Source: UBA8515 sp036170795
GTDB lineage: Bacteria; Patescibacteriota; Minisyncoccia; Phycocordibacterales; UBA9973
Length of the DNA stretch: 26,588 bases
Assembly (NCBI GenBank): GCA_036170795.1
Contig: JAVHPX010000004.1
Location: 1-26,588, forward strand
Direction: 5' to 3'
The translations under genes were made by a program, and so were the position numbers. This document shows positions 1 through 6,839 of the stretch, piece by piece; position 1 is the stretch's first letter; each line of letters opens with the position of its first letter. The notes beneath the pieces are model-generated. The model made no database searches and was not told the origin of the DNA. It was given only the letters and a program-made list of their open reading frames with translations.

Positions 1-1
1 A

Positions 2-937
2 CCAGTTGATGTAAATCCTCAAACACAAGTAGACTTAAGTGGTGATGGTACCTATACTCTTCTTGCACCTATTGGTGGAATAACAGAGATTAAAACAACT
101 GGTGGAACCTGTCCTGGTAATCCAGGTATATCTAATGGTATTGGTTGTTATCTAAACATCATCTTTATACTTGGAATTGGTCTATGTGGTGTCCTTGCAG
201 TTATAATGATTGTTATAGGAGGGATACAATATATGGGGGATGAATCTGTCTTTGGTAAGACAGAAGCTAAAAGTAAAATACTCTCAGCTGTCCTTGGACT
301 CTTTATAGCTCTTGGTGCTTATGTACTTCTTAAAACCATAAATCCTGCCCTGACAGGACAGAATGGGGTTATGGTGGATAGTGTGGGAGTGGAGATTATT
401 GATGCACCAGATGCTGGTGATGACACAGTAGACCCCGGTTTCGCCAAAAAAGATTATCGTTATAGTACTGATGCAATAGTTTCCCCAGGTGTAACAAATG
501 TTGTTACAAAAATAAAACAAGGGTGGCAAATTAGTTATTTTAAAGTATATTCTAATGAACGTATGCAGATTGGACTAAGAAAAGGGACAGAAGTTGATAC
601 TAATAATATAATAGATGTTAGATCTGGTTTGAATGGCTTCTCTGAGGTAGGTCAAGGGAAATCTAAAGATAAAAAAACCCCAAAAGGGACATGGAAAATA
701 TTACAGATAAGAACATCAAAAGATGGTAAACCGGTTTTTAATAAAACAGGTTCAAATATGGGTGCCACCTTCTGGCTATTAAGCCCTACCACTAATGGAG
801 ATAGAGGGATTGGTATGCATGGAAATAAAAATGGTACATTATCACGAACTGTCGGATGTGTAAGATTGAAAAATTCTGATCTTTTAGCACTTTTACCATA
901 TGTTAAAACAGGTATATCTGTCATTATTGGAGATTAG
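2..937 (+). CDS. Pilin-like (VirB2/TrbC-type) membrane domain fused to L,D-transpeptidase, 5' partial
   Basis: The frame is open from the left edge, so the true start lies outside the window. The first visible part (a YTLLAPIGG segment, then about nt 140-345) has two hydrophobic helices around GGIQYM and ends LLKTINPAL. This is the pattern of the small pilin-like proteins common in Patescibacteria. A linker of about 50 residues leads to a YkuD-type L,D-transpeptidase domain with TPKGTW (nt 680-700), His in MHGNK (codon at 818) and SRTVGCVR with catalytic Cys at 857 and Arg at 863. L,D-transpeptidases make 3-3 peptidoglycan cross-links or attach proteins to peptidoglycan outside the membrane. 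The two helices would anchor the enzyme. An ATG at 206 lies inside the first helix and is unlikely to be the real start. It converges on khpB. Function of the fusion is inferred; the LDT motif is clear. Confidence 0.85.
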   Translation, partial: PVDVNPQTQVDLSGDGTYTLLAPIGGITEIKTTGGTCPGNPGISNGIGCYLNIIFILGIGLCGVLAVIMIVIGGIQYMGDESVFGKTEAKSKILSAVLGLFIALGAYVLLKTINPALTGQNGVMVDSVGVEIIDAPDAGDDTVDPGFAKKDYRYSTDAIVSPGVTNVVTKIKQGWQISYFKVYSNERMQIGLRKGTEVDTNNIIDVRSGLNGFSEVGQGKSKDKKTPKGTWKILQIRTSKDGKPVFNKTGSNMGATFWLLSPTTNGDRGIGMHGNKNGTLSRTVGCVRLKNSDLLALLPYVKTGISVIIGD

Positions 938-987
938 TTTTTATTATTATTCAAATAAGAAAACTGGAACTAGCCAACAAAAAGATA

Positions 988-1446
988 TTAATTTTCTACA
1001 TATTTGATCACCACTCGTCGGTTAGGACCAAATCCTTCTGATTCTGTTTTTATATCTTTTACCCCTTCTAAGAACATGTGAACAATACGGCGTTCGTACG
1101 CTGGCATCGGATCAACCTCAATGTTACTTTTGAAATATCTTGCGCGTTCAGCCATCATATGAGCGATAGTTTTTAGATTATCAAAACGTTTCTTCTGATA
1201 TTCATTTACATCAATAAATATATTTTTTGAATATTCTTCTCCATAATTTTTCTCAACTATTTTTCTAATAATGTGATTCAAGGAACGTAGTGTCTCCCCA
1301 TCACGACCAATAATAAGATGCGAATCCGGGCTATCAATCATAAACCAGAGCATCCCGTTATCAACAGATGATTCACATTTCGAAATAGTACAACCTATAT
1401 GGCTAAAAATTTGTTCTATTGTTGATTTGATTATATCTTTGTCCAT
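988..1446 (-). CDS. khpB: KH/R3H RNA-binding protein KhpB (Jag family)
   Basis: A 152-residue protein, last gene of the rpmH-rnpA-yidD-yidC set. A KH domain is marked by HLIIGRDGETLRSLNHIIRK, where IIGRDG is the GxxG-like loop. A C-terminal R3H domain contains PMPAYERRIVHMFL and GFGPNRRVVI. The N-terminal Jag-N domain of longer homologues is absent, as in many short versions. In Gram-positive bacteria KhpB works with KhpA as an RNA chaperone affecting cell division and cell-wall synthesis; that role here is by family only. The frame also opens at a GTG at 1491, but this would overlap yidC by 40 nt. The ATG at 1446 begins 5 nt after the yidC stop, so I chose it. No Shine-Dalgarno sequence is visible, and translation is probably coupled to yidC. 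Confidence 0.88.
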   Translation of the reverse strand: MDKDIIKSTIEQIFSHIGCTISKCESSVDNGMLWFMIDSPDSHLIIGRDGETLRSLNHIIRKIVEKNYGEEYSKNIFIDVNEYQKKRFDNLKTIAHMMAERARYFKSNIEVDPMPAYERRIVHMFLEGVKDIKTESEGFGPNRRVVIKYVEN

Positions 1447-1451
1447 ATGGT

Positions 1452-2192
1452 TTATATAACAATTTTTGCAAGTTCTTTTCTTACGTACCACTCTTGAGCA
1501 ATAGTAAATATATTACTTGTAATCCAATATAATGCAACTGCTGCTGAAATTTGATAAGCGATAAAAGCGATAAAAACAGGGAGTATATATTTCACATTCA
1601 TTTGCATACTATCTGAAAGTTGTTCTTGAAATGTTTTTGGTTCTGGAGATGATATTTCTTTAACGATCTCAATTTTAGGTTTTATTGGCGTTGCAAGATA
1701 ACCTTGAACAAACTGTGACAAACCAGCAAAAAGAGCCAGGATAATACTCTTACTATGAACTTCAAATAATCCTAAAAAGTTTGTATGAGTATAAAGAGGG
1801 GCTTGGATAAATGAATAAAGAGGGCCAGCATTAATAGATAATCCTTTATAAAAAACATAATATAAAGCAAAAATTACAGGAAGTTGAAGAAGCACCACCA
1901 AACAACCAGAAAATGGATTTGCTCCATACTTCTTATATAATTCAAAAGTTTTCTTTGCTTGCTCTTCTTTATTAGGAAATTCTTTTTTAATACGCTTTAG
2001 TTCAGGTTCTATACGTTTCATTAAAATCTGACTTTTAATAGATTTTTTTGTAAGAGGGAACAAAGCAAGTTTAACAGTGATAGTAAGTATTATAATAGCA
2101 AAACCAACATCACCAAACGTGACATTGCCTATTATAAAAATAAGAGCATTATATATAGGTTTATAAAAAATAGTGTTCCATAGTATTTGCAT
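1452..2192 (-). CDS. yidC: Membrane protein insertase YidC/Oxa1/Alb3
   Basis: A 246-residue YidC_Oxa1 family protein that inserts and folds inner-membrane proteins, alone or with Sec. It is the short form without the large periplasmic domain. Core features are the first helix followed by ITVKLALFPLTKKS, the cytoplasmic helical hairpin (KRIEPELKRIKKEF, then FELYKKYGANPFSGC) and the helix after LVVLLQLPVIFALYYVF. The charged groove residue normally Arg (E. coli IVRGIMYPL) is Lys41 here. The annotated start is the ATG at 2192. A TTG at 2210 would extend it, but TACAAT at 2199-2204 sits 6 nt before the ATG, so the TTG would lie upstream of the transcript. It is followed by khpB after 5 nt. Confidence 0.93.
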   Translation of the reverse strand: MQILWNTIFYKPIYNALIFIIGNVTFGDVGFAIIILTITVKLALFPLTKKSIKSQILMKRIEPELKRIKKEFPNKEEQAKKTFELYKKYGANPFSGCLVVLLQLPVIFALYYVFYKGLSINAGPLYSFIQAPLYTHTNFLGLFEVHSKSIILALFAGLSQFVQGYLATPIKPKIEIVKEISSPEPKTFQEQLSDSMQMNVKYILPVFIAFIAYQISAAVALYWITSNIFTIAQEWYVRKELAKIVI

Positions 2193-2198
2193 TGTTCT

Positions 2199-2226
2199 AT
2201 TGTATATCAAAAAGCTTCTTAATCAA
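2199..2226 (-). promoter_or_regulatory. Promoter of yidC, apparently leaderless
   Basis: On the minus strand TTGATT (2226-2221), a 16-bp spacer and TACAAT (2204-2199) are followed by 6 nt and the yidC ATG. The expected transcription start falls on or next to the start codon. This implies yidC-khpB can be transcribed separately from rpmH-rnpA-yidD. Seen by eye; not scored. Confidence 0.5.
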
Positions 2227-2277
2227 AGAGTTATTTTATAACCTACATAAAACCATATATTCGTCAATATAATAAAT

Positions 2278-2484
2278 TTATATAAGTGGATCGTAGTAAT
2301 TTTTCTGCCAAGGATGACAACGCAAGATTCTTTTAAAACCTAAATATATTCCTTTAATAGACCCATATTTTTTTATTGCATCTTTTGTATATTCAGAACA
2401 TGTTGGTAAAAAAACACATGAATTGTGTGATTTAAATGGTATCTTTTGATACAAATCAATAAAATAAATAATAATTTTATTCAT
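2278..2484 (-). CDS. yidD: Membrane protein insertion efficiency factor YidD
   Basis: A 68-residue protein with the YidD signature: CVFLPTCSEYTKDAIKKYG in the middle and RILRCHPWQKNYYDP at the end, including the three conserved cysteines. The N-terminal stretch IIIYFIDLYQKI matches the amphipathic membrane-binding helix of the family. YidD is a small peripheral membrane protein thought to assist YidC-dependent insertion. It starts 9 nt after the rnpA stop, in the standard rpmH-rnpA-yidD-yidC order. An 85-bp gap that contains the yidC promoter separates it from yidC. Confidence 0.95.
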   Translation of the reverse strand: MNKIIIYFIDLYQKIPFKSHNSCVFLPTCSEYTKDAIKKYGSIKGIYLGFKRILRCHPWQKNYYDPLI

Positions 2485-2493
2485 AAAATTATA

Positions 2494-2808
2494 TTATCTG
2501 AGTTTTTCTAAAATAGATTTTATCTCATTTTTAATTTCTTTAAATGATGCTTCTTTGACTTTCTTCTTATAAAAGAAGATACCAGCATATAATTTTAAAG
2601 GATACAAATAAAGTGCATTATATCCTTGTCTACGTAAATAATTTCTATCAACTGCTTTTTTAGCTATACTCTTAGGTGCCACAAAAGCATATTGTGGTTT
2701 ATTTTGAGGTATATAACGAAACAAAAAGATAGAGCTAGGGATAGTCTTACCTTGCTTGATTATCAAACGGAAAAGTTCTTTGTTAACTCGCTTGTTCTTA
2801 GGAAGCAT
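2494..2808 (-). CDS. rnpA: Ribonuclease P protein component
   Basis: A 104-residue basic protein, the protein subunit that helps the RNase P RNA cleave tRNA 5' leaders. Family marks are MLPKNKRVNKELFRLIIKQG at the N terminus (usual MLPKxxRL..xxxF..v...G), the strand FVAPKSIAKKAVDRNYLRRQ and the basic helix. The usual RNxxxRRxxR box is degenerate: Gly-Tyr follows YLRRQ where another Arg is common. It lies between rpmH and yidD. A GGGGA 9 nt before the ATG could act as ribosome-binding sequence, but it lies inside the right edge of the rpmH-rnpA inverted repeat and would be paired in the folded mRNA. Confidence 0.93.
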   Translation of the reverse strand: MLPKNKRVNKELFRLIIKQGKTIPSSIFLFRYIPQNKPQYAFVAPKSIAKKAVDRNYLRRQGYNALYLYPLKLYAGIFFYKKKVKEASFKEIKNEIKSILEKLR

Positions 2809-2810
2809 AA

Positions 2811-2885
2811 ATAATTTCCCCTAGGTCGGACCTAGGGAACTTTTTAATTATTAATAGACCCTAGGTCCGACCTAGGGGAAATTAT
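2811..2885. repeat. Perfect 27-bp inverted repeat made of two palindromes
   Basis: The arm 2811-2837 is the exact reverse complement of 2859-2885, with a 21-nt AT-rich spacer. Each arm also holds its own palindrome, CCCTAGGTC and GACCTAGGG around one base. The RNA could form two small hairpins or one 27-bp stem. The structure spans the rpmH-rnpA gap, includes the rpmH stop codon (2882-2884) and ends 3 nt before the rnpA start. There is no T tract directly after the long stem on the rpmH-rnpA strand, so a simple terminator is unlikely. Confidence 0.9.
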
Positions 2886-3022
2886 TTTTTTATAGAAACA
2901 TTAGCACGACCCTTCTGTCGTCGTCTAGTATTTACTTTTTTACCACCTGGAGTCTTAGTTCTTACTAAAAAACCATGGGATTTAGATCTTTTTCTTTTAT
3001 TAGGCTGATATGTTTGAGACAT
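2882..3022 (-). CDS. rpmH: Large ribosomal subunit protein bL34
   Basis: A 46-residue, highly basic protein with the L34 pattern: TYQPNKRKRSKSHGFLVRT, then PGGKKVNTRRRQKGR. The usual motif is TYQPxxxKRxxxHGFrxRMxTxxGRxvlxxRRxKGR. The frame stays open upstream to 3091, but that extension is hydrophobic and unlike L34, and the ATG at 3022 gives the family length. It heads the minus-strand operon, divergent from dnaA, as in many bacterial origin regions. Its TAA stop lies inside the inverted repeat before rnpA. Confidence 0.95.
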   Translation of the reverse strand: MSQTYQPNKRKRSKSHGFLVRTKTPGGKKVNTRRRQKGRANVSIKK

Positions 3023-3028
3023 ACCAAA

Positions 3029-3057
3029 AATATATACTAAAACAATAAATAATGCAA
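3029..3057 (-). promoter_or_regulatory. Promoter of the rpmH operon
   Basis: On the minus strand TTGCAT (3057-3052), a 17-bp spacer and TATATT (3034-3029) are followed by 6 nt (TTTGGT) and the rpmH ATG. Spacing and sequence fit a housekeeping sigma promoter with a start at or beside the initiation codon. Confidence 0.55.
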
Positions 3058-3081
3058 TGTTATAGTAAATAAATAAAAAAC

Positions 3082-3090
3082 ATATCCACA
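3082..3090 (+). promoter_or_regulatory. Possible DnaA box upstream of dnaA
   Basis: ATATCCACA differs at one position from TTATCCACA. It lies in the divergent rpmH/dnaA intergenic space, where DnaA autoregulation is common. The same 9-mer recurs at 4663-4671 in the probable origin. A single site, so moderate confidence only. Confidence 0.4.
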
Positions 3091-3144
3091 CGTTATTAAC
3101 AGGTTAATCCAGACATCAAATTATTGGTAGTTTAGTAAACAGAG

Positions 3145-3150
3145 TATAAT
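3145..3150 (+). promoter_or_regulatory. -10 box of dnaA that decides its start codon
   Basis: A perfect TATAAT ends 7 nt before the ATG at 3158 and overlaps another in-frame ATG at 3149. A transcript starting about 7 nt after the box begins at 3158, so the 3149 start would not be on the mRNA. A weak -35 candidate TTGGTA (3124-3129) has only a 15-bp spacer. Confidence 0.5.
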
Positions 3151-3157
3151 GTCCACT

Positions 3158-4507
3158 ATGAATACAAAAGAGCTTTGGGAAAATTGTCTTTCGGAAATTG
3201 AGTTAAATATTTCAAAAGCTAATTTTGCTACGTGGTTCAAAAATACCTCAATAATAAAAGAAGATGGTGGTGTACTATATATAAGTGTTCCTAATGAATT
3301 TGTAAAAGACTGGTTGTATAACAAATTTCATAAACTTATATTAAAAACACTTATCAGCCATAATGAAGGTGTTCGAGGAATAGAATATTTAATATCTAAA
3401 AATTACCAATCTATTAAAAATGACAATGATAGAAAAGTTTCAAATATTAATTTCAATAAAGAGTTACCGTTAAATGATCTCTATATAAATAAAGATGACA
3501 ACCTAAACCCTAAATACAATTTTAATTCTTTTATTGTTGGACCTTTTAATGAATTAGCATACGCTGTCGCTCAAGCCATCATAACAAATCCGGGTCAAAA
3601 TTATAATCCATTTTTTATATACGGAGGTACAGGATTAGGTAAAACTCACATAATTCAAGCAATTGGTAATACTCTAAAAATAAAATATCCATTAAAAAAA
3701 ATTTATTATGTAAGTTTAGAGCGTTTTGCTATTGATTATATAAACTCAATTCAAAACAAAAACCCCAACTCTTTTAAAGAAAAATATAGAAAATATGATG
3801 TAATTATTATGGATGATATTCAGTTTATTTCTGGTAAAGACAAAACACAGGAAGAATTATTTCATCTTTTTAATACTTTATATGAGAGTAATAAACAAAT
3901 TATATTTTCATCAGATAAACACCCGAACTTTATTCAAGGTCTTGAAGATAGACTCCAGTCACGATTTGCATCTGGAATGATAGTACAAATAGTTGAACCC
4001 GACTATGAATCTCGTGTTGCAATCATAAAGGCTAAATTTGAAACGACCAATTGTATTATAGATAATGATGTTATTTCATATTTAGCTGAATCATTAGAAG
4101 GTAATATTCGTGAGTTAGAGGGGAGTTTAAATACTGTAATTTGTCAATCTCAACTTAAAAATAAAACCCTTTCTGTTGCAGAAGTAAAAACACTTATTAA
4201 AAACAACATTAGGCCCAAAAAAACTGTTGCCATAAAAGATATAGTTCATATTATTGCACTTCAATATGGAATAACAGATGAAATTATATATGAAAAAACA
4301 CGCCGTAAAGAAATAGTTCATGCTCGTCAAGTTGCTATGTATATCCTTCGTGAAGACTTTAATATATCATATCCATTAATAGGTCAAAAAATGGGTGGAC
4401 GTGACCATACAACAGTAATTCACTCTCATTTAAAAATAAAAAATGATTTAAAAACAGATCCATCATTATTACAAGAAATAGAGAAAATAAGAATTATGTT
4501 TAAATAA
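3158..4507 (+). CDS. dnaA: Chromosomal replication initiator DnaA
   Basis: A 449-residue initiator that binds DnaA boxes and melts the origin. Domain I covers the first ~75 residues (ELWENCLSEIELNISKANF, then WLYNKF). A short linker leads to the AAA+ domain with Walker A GGTGLGKTH (nt 3623-3649), Walker B VIIMDDIQF, sensor motif SSDKHP and the LEDRLQSRFASG box. Domain IV carries the DNA-binding signature GGRDHTTVIHSHLKI near the C terminus. I prefer the ATG at 3158 to the one at 3149 because TATAAT occupies 3145-3150. It is divergent from rpmH, and the probable origin follows directly. Confidence 0.97.
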   Translation: MNTKELWENCLSEIELNISKANFATWFKNTSIIKEDGGVLYISVPNEFVKDWLYNKFHKLILKTLISHNEGVRGIEYLISKNYQSIKNDNDRKVSNINFNKELPLNDLYINKDDNLNPKYNFNSFIVGPFNELAYAVAQAIITNPGQNYNPFFIYGGTGLGKTHIIQAIGNTLKIKYPLKKIYYVSLERFAIDYINSIQNKNPNSFKEKYRKYDVIIMDDIQFISGKDKTQEELFHLFNTLYESNKQIIFSSDKHPNFIQGLEDRLQSRFASGMIVQIVEPDYESRVAIIKAKFETTNCIIDNDVISYLAESLEGNIRELEGSLNTVICQSQLKNKTLSVAEVKTLIKNNIRPKKTVAIKDIVHIIALQYGITDEIIYEKTRRKEIVHARQVAMYILREDFNISYPLIGQKMGGRDHTTVIHSHLKIKNDLKTDPSLLQEIEKIRIMFK

Positions 4508-4719
4508 AATATTGTGGAAAAGTAGTGTATAAATAAAATCAATATTGTGGAAAAGATTAATAAATTTAAAATTATATAAATAAATACACAAATGATAATT
4601 TTTAAAAAAATTAAAAGTATTAAAAATAAGTTTATTTTATAATAATATTTTTAATAATCCACATATCCACATTTTTAATAATAATAATAATGTATTAATA
4701 TATAATATACAATAATAAT
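4508..4719. other. Probable replication origin (oriC) between dnaA and dnaN
   Basis: This very AT-rich 212-bp stretch has two TGTGGAAAA sites (4513-4521 and 4546-4554, DnaA boxes of the TTTTCCACA form, 33 bp apart). It also has two oppositely oriented boxes, TAATCCACA (4655-4663) and ATATCCACA (4663-4671), each one mismatch from TTATCCACA. Between the pairs lies about 100 bp of almost pure A/T that could be the unwinding element. The position between dnaA and dnaN is a common oriC location. TATAAT at 4701-4706 may serve as the dnaN promoter. No experiment or skew calculation supports the call. Confidence 0.7.
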
Positions 4720-5817
4720 ATGAAACTAGAATGTTCAATAGAAAAAATAAAAAGTGCATTACTTACAGTAGAACGACTTACTGGTAAAAATCTTACTCTT
4801 CCTGTACTTGGTTCTATTCTTTGGGTTGCTTCTAATAAAACACTTAAATTAAGAGCTACTAATTTAAATATAGGTATTGAAGTAAATATTCCAGCAAAAA
4901 TTGATAAAGATGGTATTGTTGCTGTACGTGGTGATGTTTTATCATCACTATTTAATGTATTACAAGGAGATTCAACTGTATCTTTTGAATTAATAAATAA
5001 TAATTTATCTGTAAAAACAAAATCGAACACTATTTTATTAAAAACTATTCCTTATGAAGATTTTCCTACAATTCCAATAGTTGAAGGTGAAAAACTTATA
5101 ATTTCATCAAAAAAATTTATTGAAGGTATTCGCTCTGTATATTACAGTGCGTCAGTTTCAGAAATTAAACCAGAAATTGGAAGTATTTATATATATCCAG
5201 AAGATGATATGCTTGTTTTTGTTGCAACTGATTCATTTCGTTTAGCTGAAAAGAAAATTAAAATAAAACAAAAATTAACTTTTAGTGGAATTCTTATACC
5301 TTTTAAAAATACAACTGAAATTATAAAAGTTTTTGATTCTATAGATGATGATATTAATATTATACTTGCAAAAAATCAAATATCTTTTTCTGTTTCTAAT
5401 GTATATTTAACTTCAAGGGTGATTGATGGTATATTTCCAGATTATAAACAAATTATTCCCAAGGATTCTATTACACAAGCTGTTGTTCTAAAACAAGATT
5501 TTATTTCTTCTTTAAAGATTTCAAATATATTTTCTGATAAATTTAATCAAATTACTATTAATATAAAACCACATGAAAAAGTTTTTGAAATAGAAGCAAG
5601 AAATACTGATATTGGTGAGAATACTACAAATATTTCTGGAGCACTTTCTGGAGAAGATGTTTCTGTAAATTTTAATTATAAATATATAATTGATTGTTTT
5701 CAATCTATTACTTCAGACAGTCTTAATTTAGAATTAAATGGTAATAATAGGCCAATGATTATACGTGCTGTAGGAGATGCATCATTTATGTATTTAGTAA
5801 TGCCAATGAATAGATAA
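4720..5817 (+). CDS. dnaN: DNA polymerase III beta sliding clamp
   Basis: A 365-residue ring-forming processivity factor that holds the replicative polymerase on DNA. Family marks are MKLECSIEKIKSALLTVERL at the N terminus, LPVLGSILW, ATNLNIGIEV, the second-domain segment FVATDSFRLAEKK, VIDGIFPDYKQIIP, and the C terminus ending RPMIIRAVGDASFMYLVMPM, matching the usual PxxixxxxxxxYlvMPxR. Length is normal. It follows the probable oriC and precedes a DciA-like gene by 7 nt, so the two are probably co-transcribed. There is no Shine-Dalgarno sequence before the ATG. TATAAT at 4701-4706 gives a leader of only a few nt. Confidence 0.97.
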   Translation: MKLECSIEKIKSALLTVERLTGKNLTLPVLGSILWVASNKTLKLRATNLNIGIEVNIPAKIDKDGIVAVRGDVLSSLFNVLQGDSTVSFELINNNLSVKTKSNTILLKTIPYEDFPTIPIVEGEKLIISSKKFIEGIRSVYYSASVSEIKPEIGSIYIYPEDDMLVFVATDSFRLAEKKIKIKQKLTFSGILIPFKNTTEIIKVFDSIDDDINIILAKNQISFSVSNVYLTSRVIDGIFPDYKQIIPKDSITQAVVLKQDFISSLKISNIFSDKFNQITINIKPHEKVFEIEARNTDIGENTTNISGALSGEDVSVNFNYKYIIDCFQSITSDSLNLELNGNNRPMIIRAVGDASFMYLVMPMNR

Positions 5818-5824
5818 ATATAAA

Positions 5825-6088
5825 ATGGATTTTAACCACATAAATATTTTTTTGGATAAATTCAAAAAAATACTTTTTCAAAAAGAAGTATCTCTTAGTT
5901 TGATTGCAGACACAATTACTAAACATATTGGTTGCAGTATAGATACAAAAAATATTAAAACAAAAGGTAATATTATTTATGTTCAAAGCTCACCAATGCT
6001 TCGTAGTGAGATCTTGATACACAAAGAGACAATACTCTCAGATTTAAATAATAGTATTACCGGAAGCTGTTTTAGGGATATACGCTAG
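5825..6088 (+). CDS. DciA-like (DUF721) protein, short form
   Basis: An 87-residue protein. The C-terminal half, NIIYVQSSPMLRSEI, then IHKETILSDLNNSI and FRDIR, fits the DUF721/DciA pattern (LyVxVxSpxlrxEL, kxxIlxxLN, vxDIr). DciA loads or activates the replicative helicase DnaB in bacteria lacking DnaC or DnaI, which suits its place 7 nt after dnaN. The protein is shorter than typical DciA and keeps essentially only the KH-like domain. The family call rests on motif resemblance in a short protein. It is the last core gene before the accessory island. Confidence 0.7.
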   Translation: MDFNHINIFLDKFKKILFQKEVSLSLIADTITKHIGCSIDTKNIKTKGNIIYVQSSPMLRSEILIHKETILSDLNNSITGSCFRDIR

Positions 6089-6140
6089 GTTTATGTATAT
6101 TGGTATGTAATAATGAGGTATAATAATAAACTCAATATAT

Positions 6141-6554
6141 ATGCCAAAAGAACAGATGTCTTTTAACAATATTACACAGAAAATTCCTGATAAAGTAAAA
6201 GAAGAAATGGTACCTAATATACCGGAAGTAATTATCACTGAAACTAAAATAAAAAATGAAGACATCTTTTATGCTGTACAATCACCAGTTTTAGATTATA
6301 TAAATAGCCTCCTTATTAAAGAAGGTAATGTTATGACAGTTGTAATTCGTATAGGGCGTGAAGCTTTAGCGACAGAAGTAATAACTATCTCAGCAGGTAC
6401 TAAAGAAGAACTCAAAAAAGAATTAGAAAAAAGTTTAGATAATTATACTAATGATTTAACTAACATCGGTCGACCTGTTGTATCAATAGTAGTTGAAGCT
6501 ATATCGATGAAAGGAGGTGAAGAAGATTGGAGTGGTGAGAGAAATCTATTATAA
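6141..6554 (+). CDS. Hypothetical cytoplasmic protein, first gene of the island
   Basis: A 137-residue protein not recognised. It has no signal peptide or membrane helix. The middle (NVMTVVIRIGREALATEVITI) looks like alternating beta strands, followed by a charged helix (KEELKKELEKSL). The C terminus reads MKGGEEDWSGERNLL. A diverged copy of this tail, LKDGREDWYGENTLIGTS, occurs alone at 10227-10283, so the family was once present at least twice in the island. A 21-bp palindrome begins 11 nt after the stop. TATAAT at 6119-6124 lies 16 nt before the ATG. An internal ATG at 6156 is an alternative start. Confidence 0.7.
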   Translation: MPKEQMSFNNITQKIPDKVKEEMVPNIPEVIITETKIKNEDIFYAVQSPVLDYINSLLIKEGNVMTVVIRIGREALATEVITISAGTKEELKKELEKSLDNYTNDLTNIGRPVVSIVVEAISMKGGEEDWSGERNLL

Positions 6555-6564
6555 ATATAACAAG

Positions 6565-6585
6565 TAGCAAGAACTGTTCTTGCTA
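6565..6585. repeat. Island palindrome copy 1 (GAAC/GTTC subtype)
   Basis: Ten-base arms TAGCAAGAAC and GTTCTTGCTA around a central T, followed by AAACT. It lies between the stop at 6554 and the next reading frame. No T tract follows, so an ordinary intrinsic terminator is not supported. Confidence 0.85.
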
Positions 6586-6614
6586 AACTCATACTAAAAA
6601 ATATCACCACTGAT

Positions 6615-6797
6615 TTGAATTTTTACTCCGACAAAATTAAGAACGATACCAAATGGTCTTGGGCAGCGTCTGTCGTAAATGATAATAATAAATTAATGTT
6701 AATTATAAAAATCGATGATATTAGAAAATCTGATACAGAAGTTATTAAAATTATCAACGACTCTATTAACAGCATCAATAATGGCAGTAGTAAGTAA
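6615..6797 (+). pseudogene. Probable 5'-truncated gene fragment between two palindromes
   Basis: A 60-codon frame (NFYSDKIKNDTKWSWAASVV, then a charged, partly helical tail ending SINSINNGSSK). The only available start is a TTG at 6615. The frame stays open upstream through palindrome copy 1 to a stop at 6558 without any ATG. The next palindrome begins 1 nt after its stop. This fits the tail of a gene whose 5' part was replaced at the upstream palindrome. A short real gene using TTG cannot be excluded. Family unrecognised. Confidence 0.45.
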
Positions 6798-6798
6798 G

Positions 6799-6819
6799 TA
6801 GCAAGGACAGTCCTTGCTA
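6799..6819. repeat. Island palindrome copy 2 (GGAC/GTCC subtype)
   Basis: Arms TAGCAAGGAC and GTCCTTGCTA around a central A, followed by ATCAT. It sits 20 nt before the next ATG. Confidence 0.85.
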
Positions 6820-6839
6820 TCATTAATATCACAATATAT

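Noticed and set aside
3023..3091. N-terminal extension of bL34
   Set aside because: The extra 23 residues are hydrophobic and unlike L34, and they cover the promoter.
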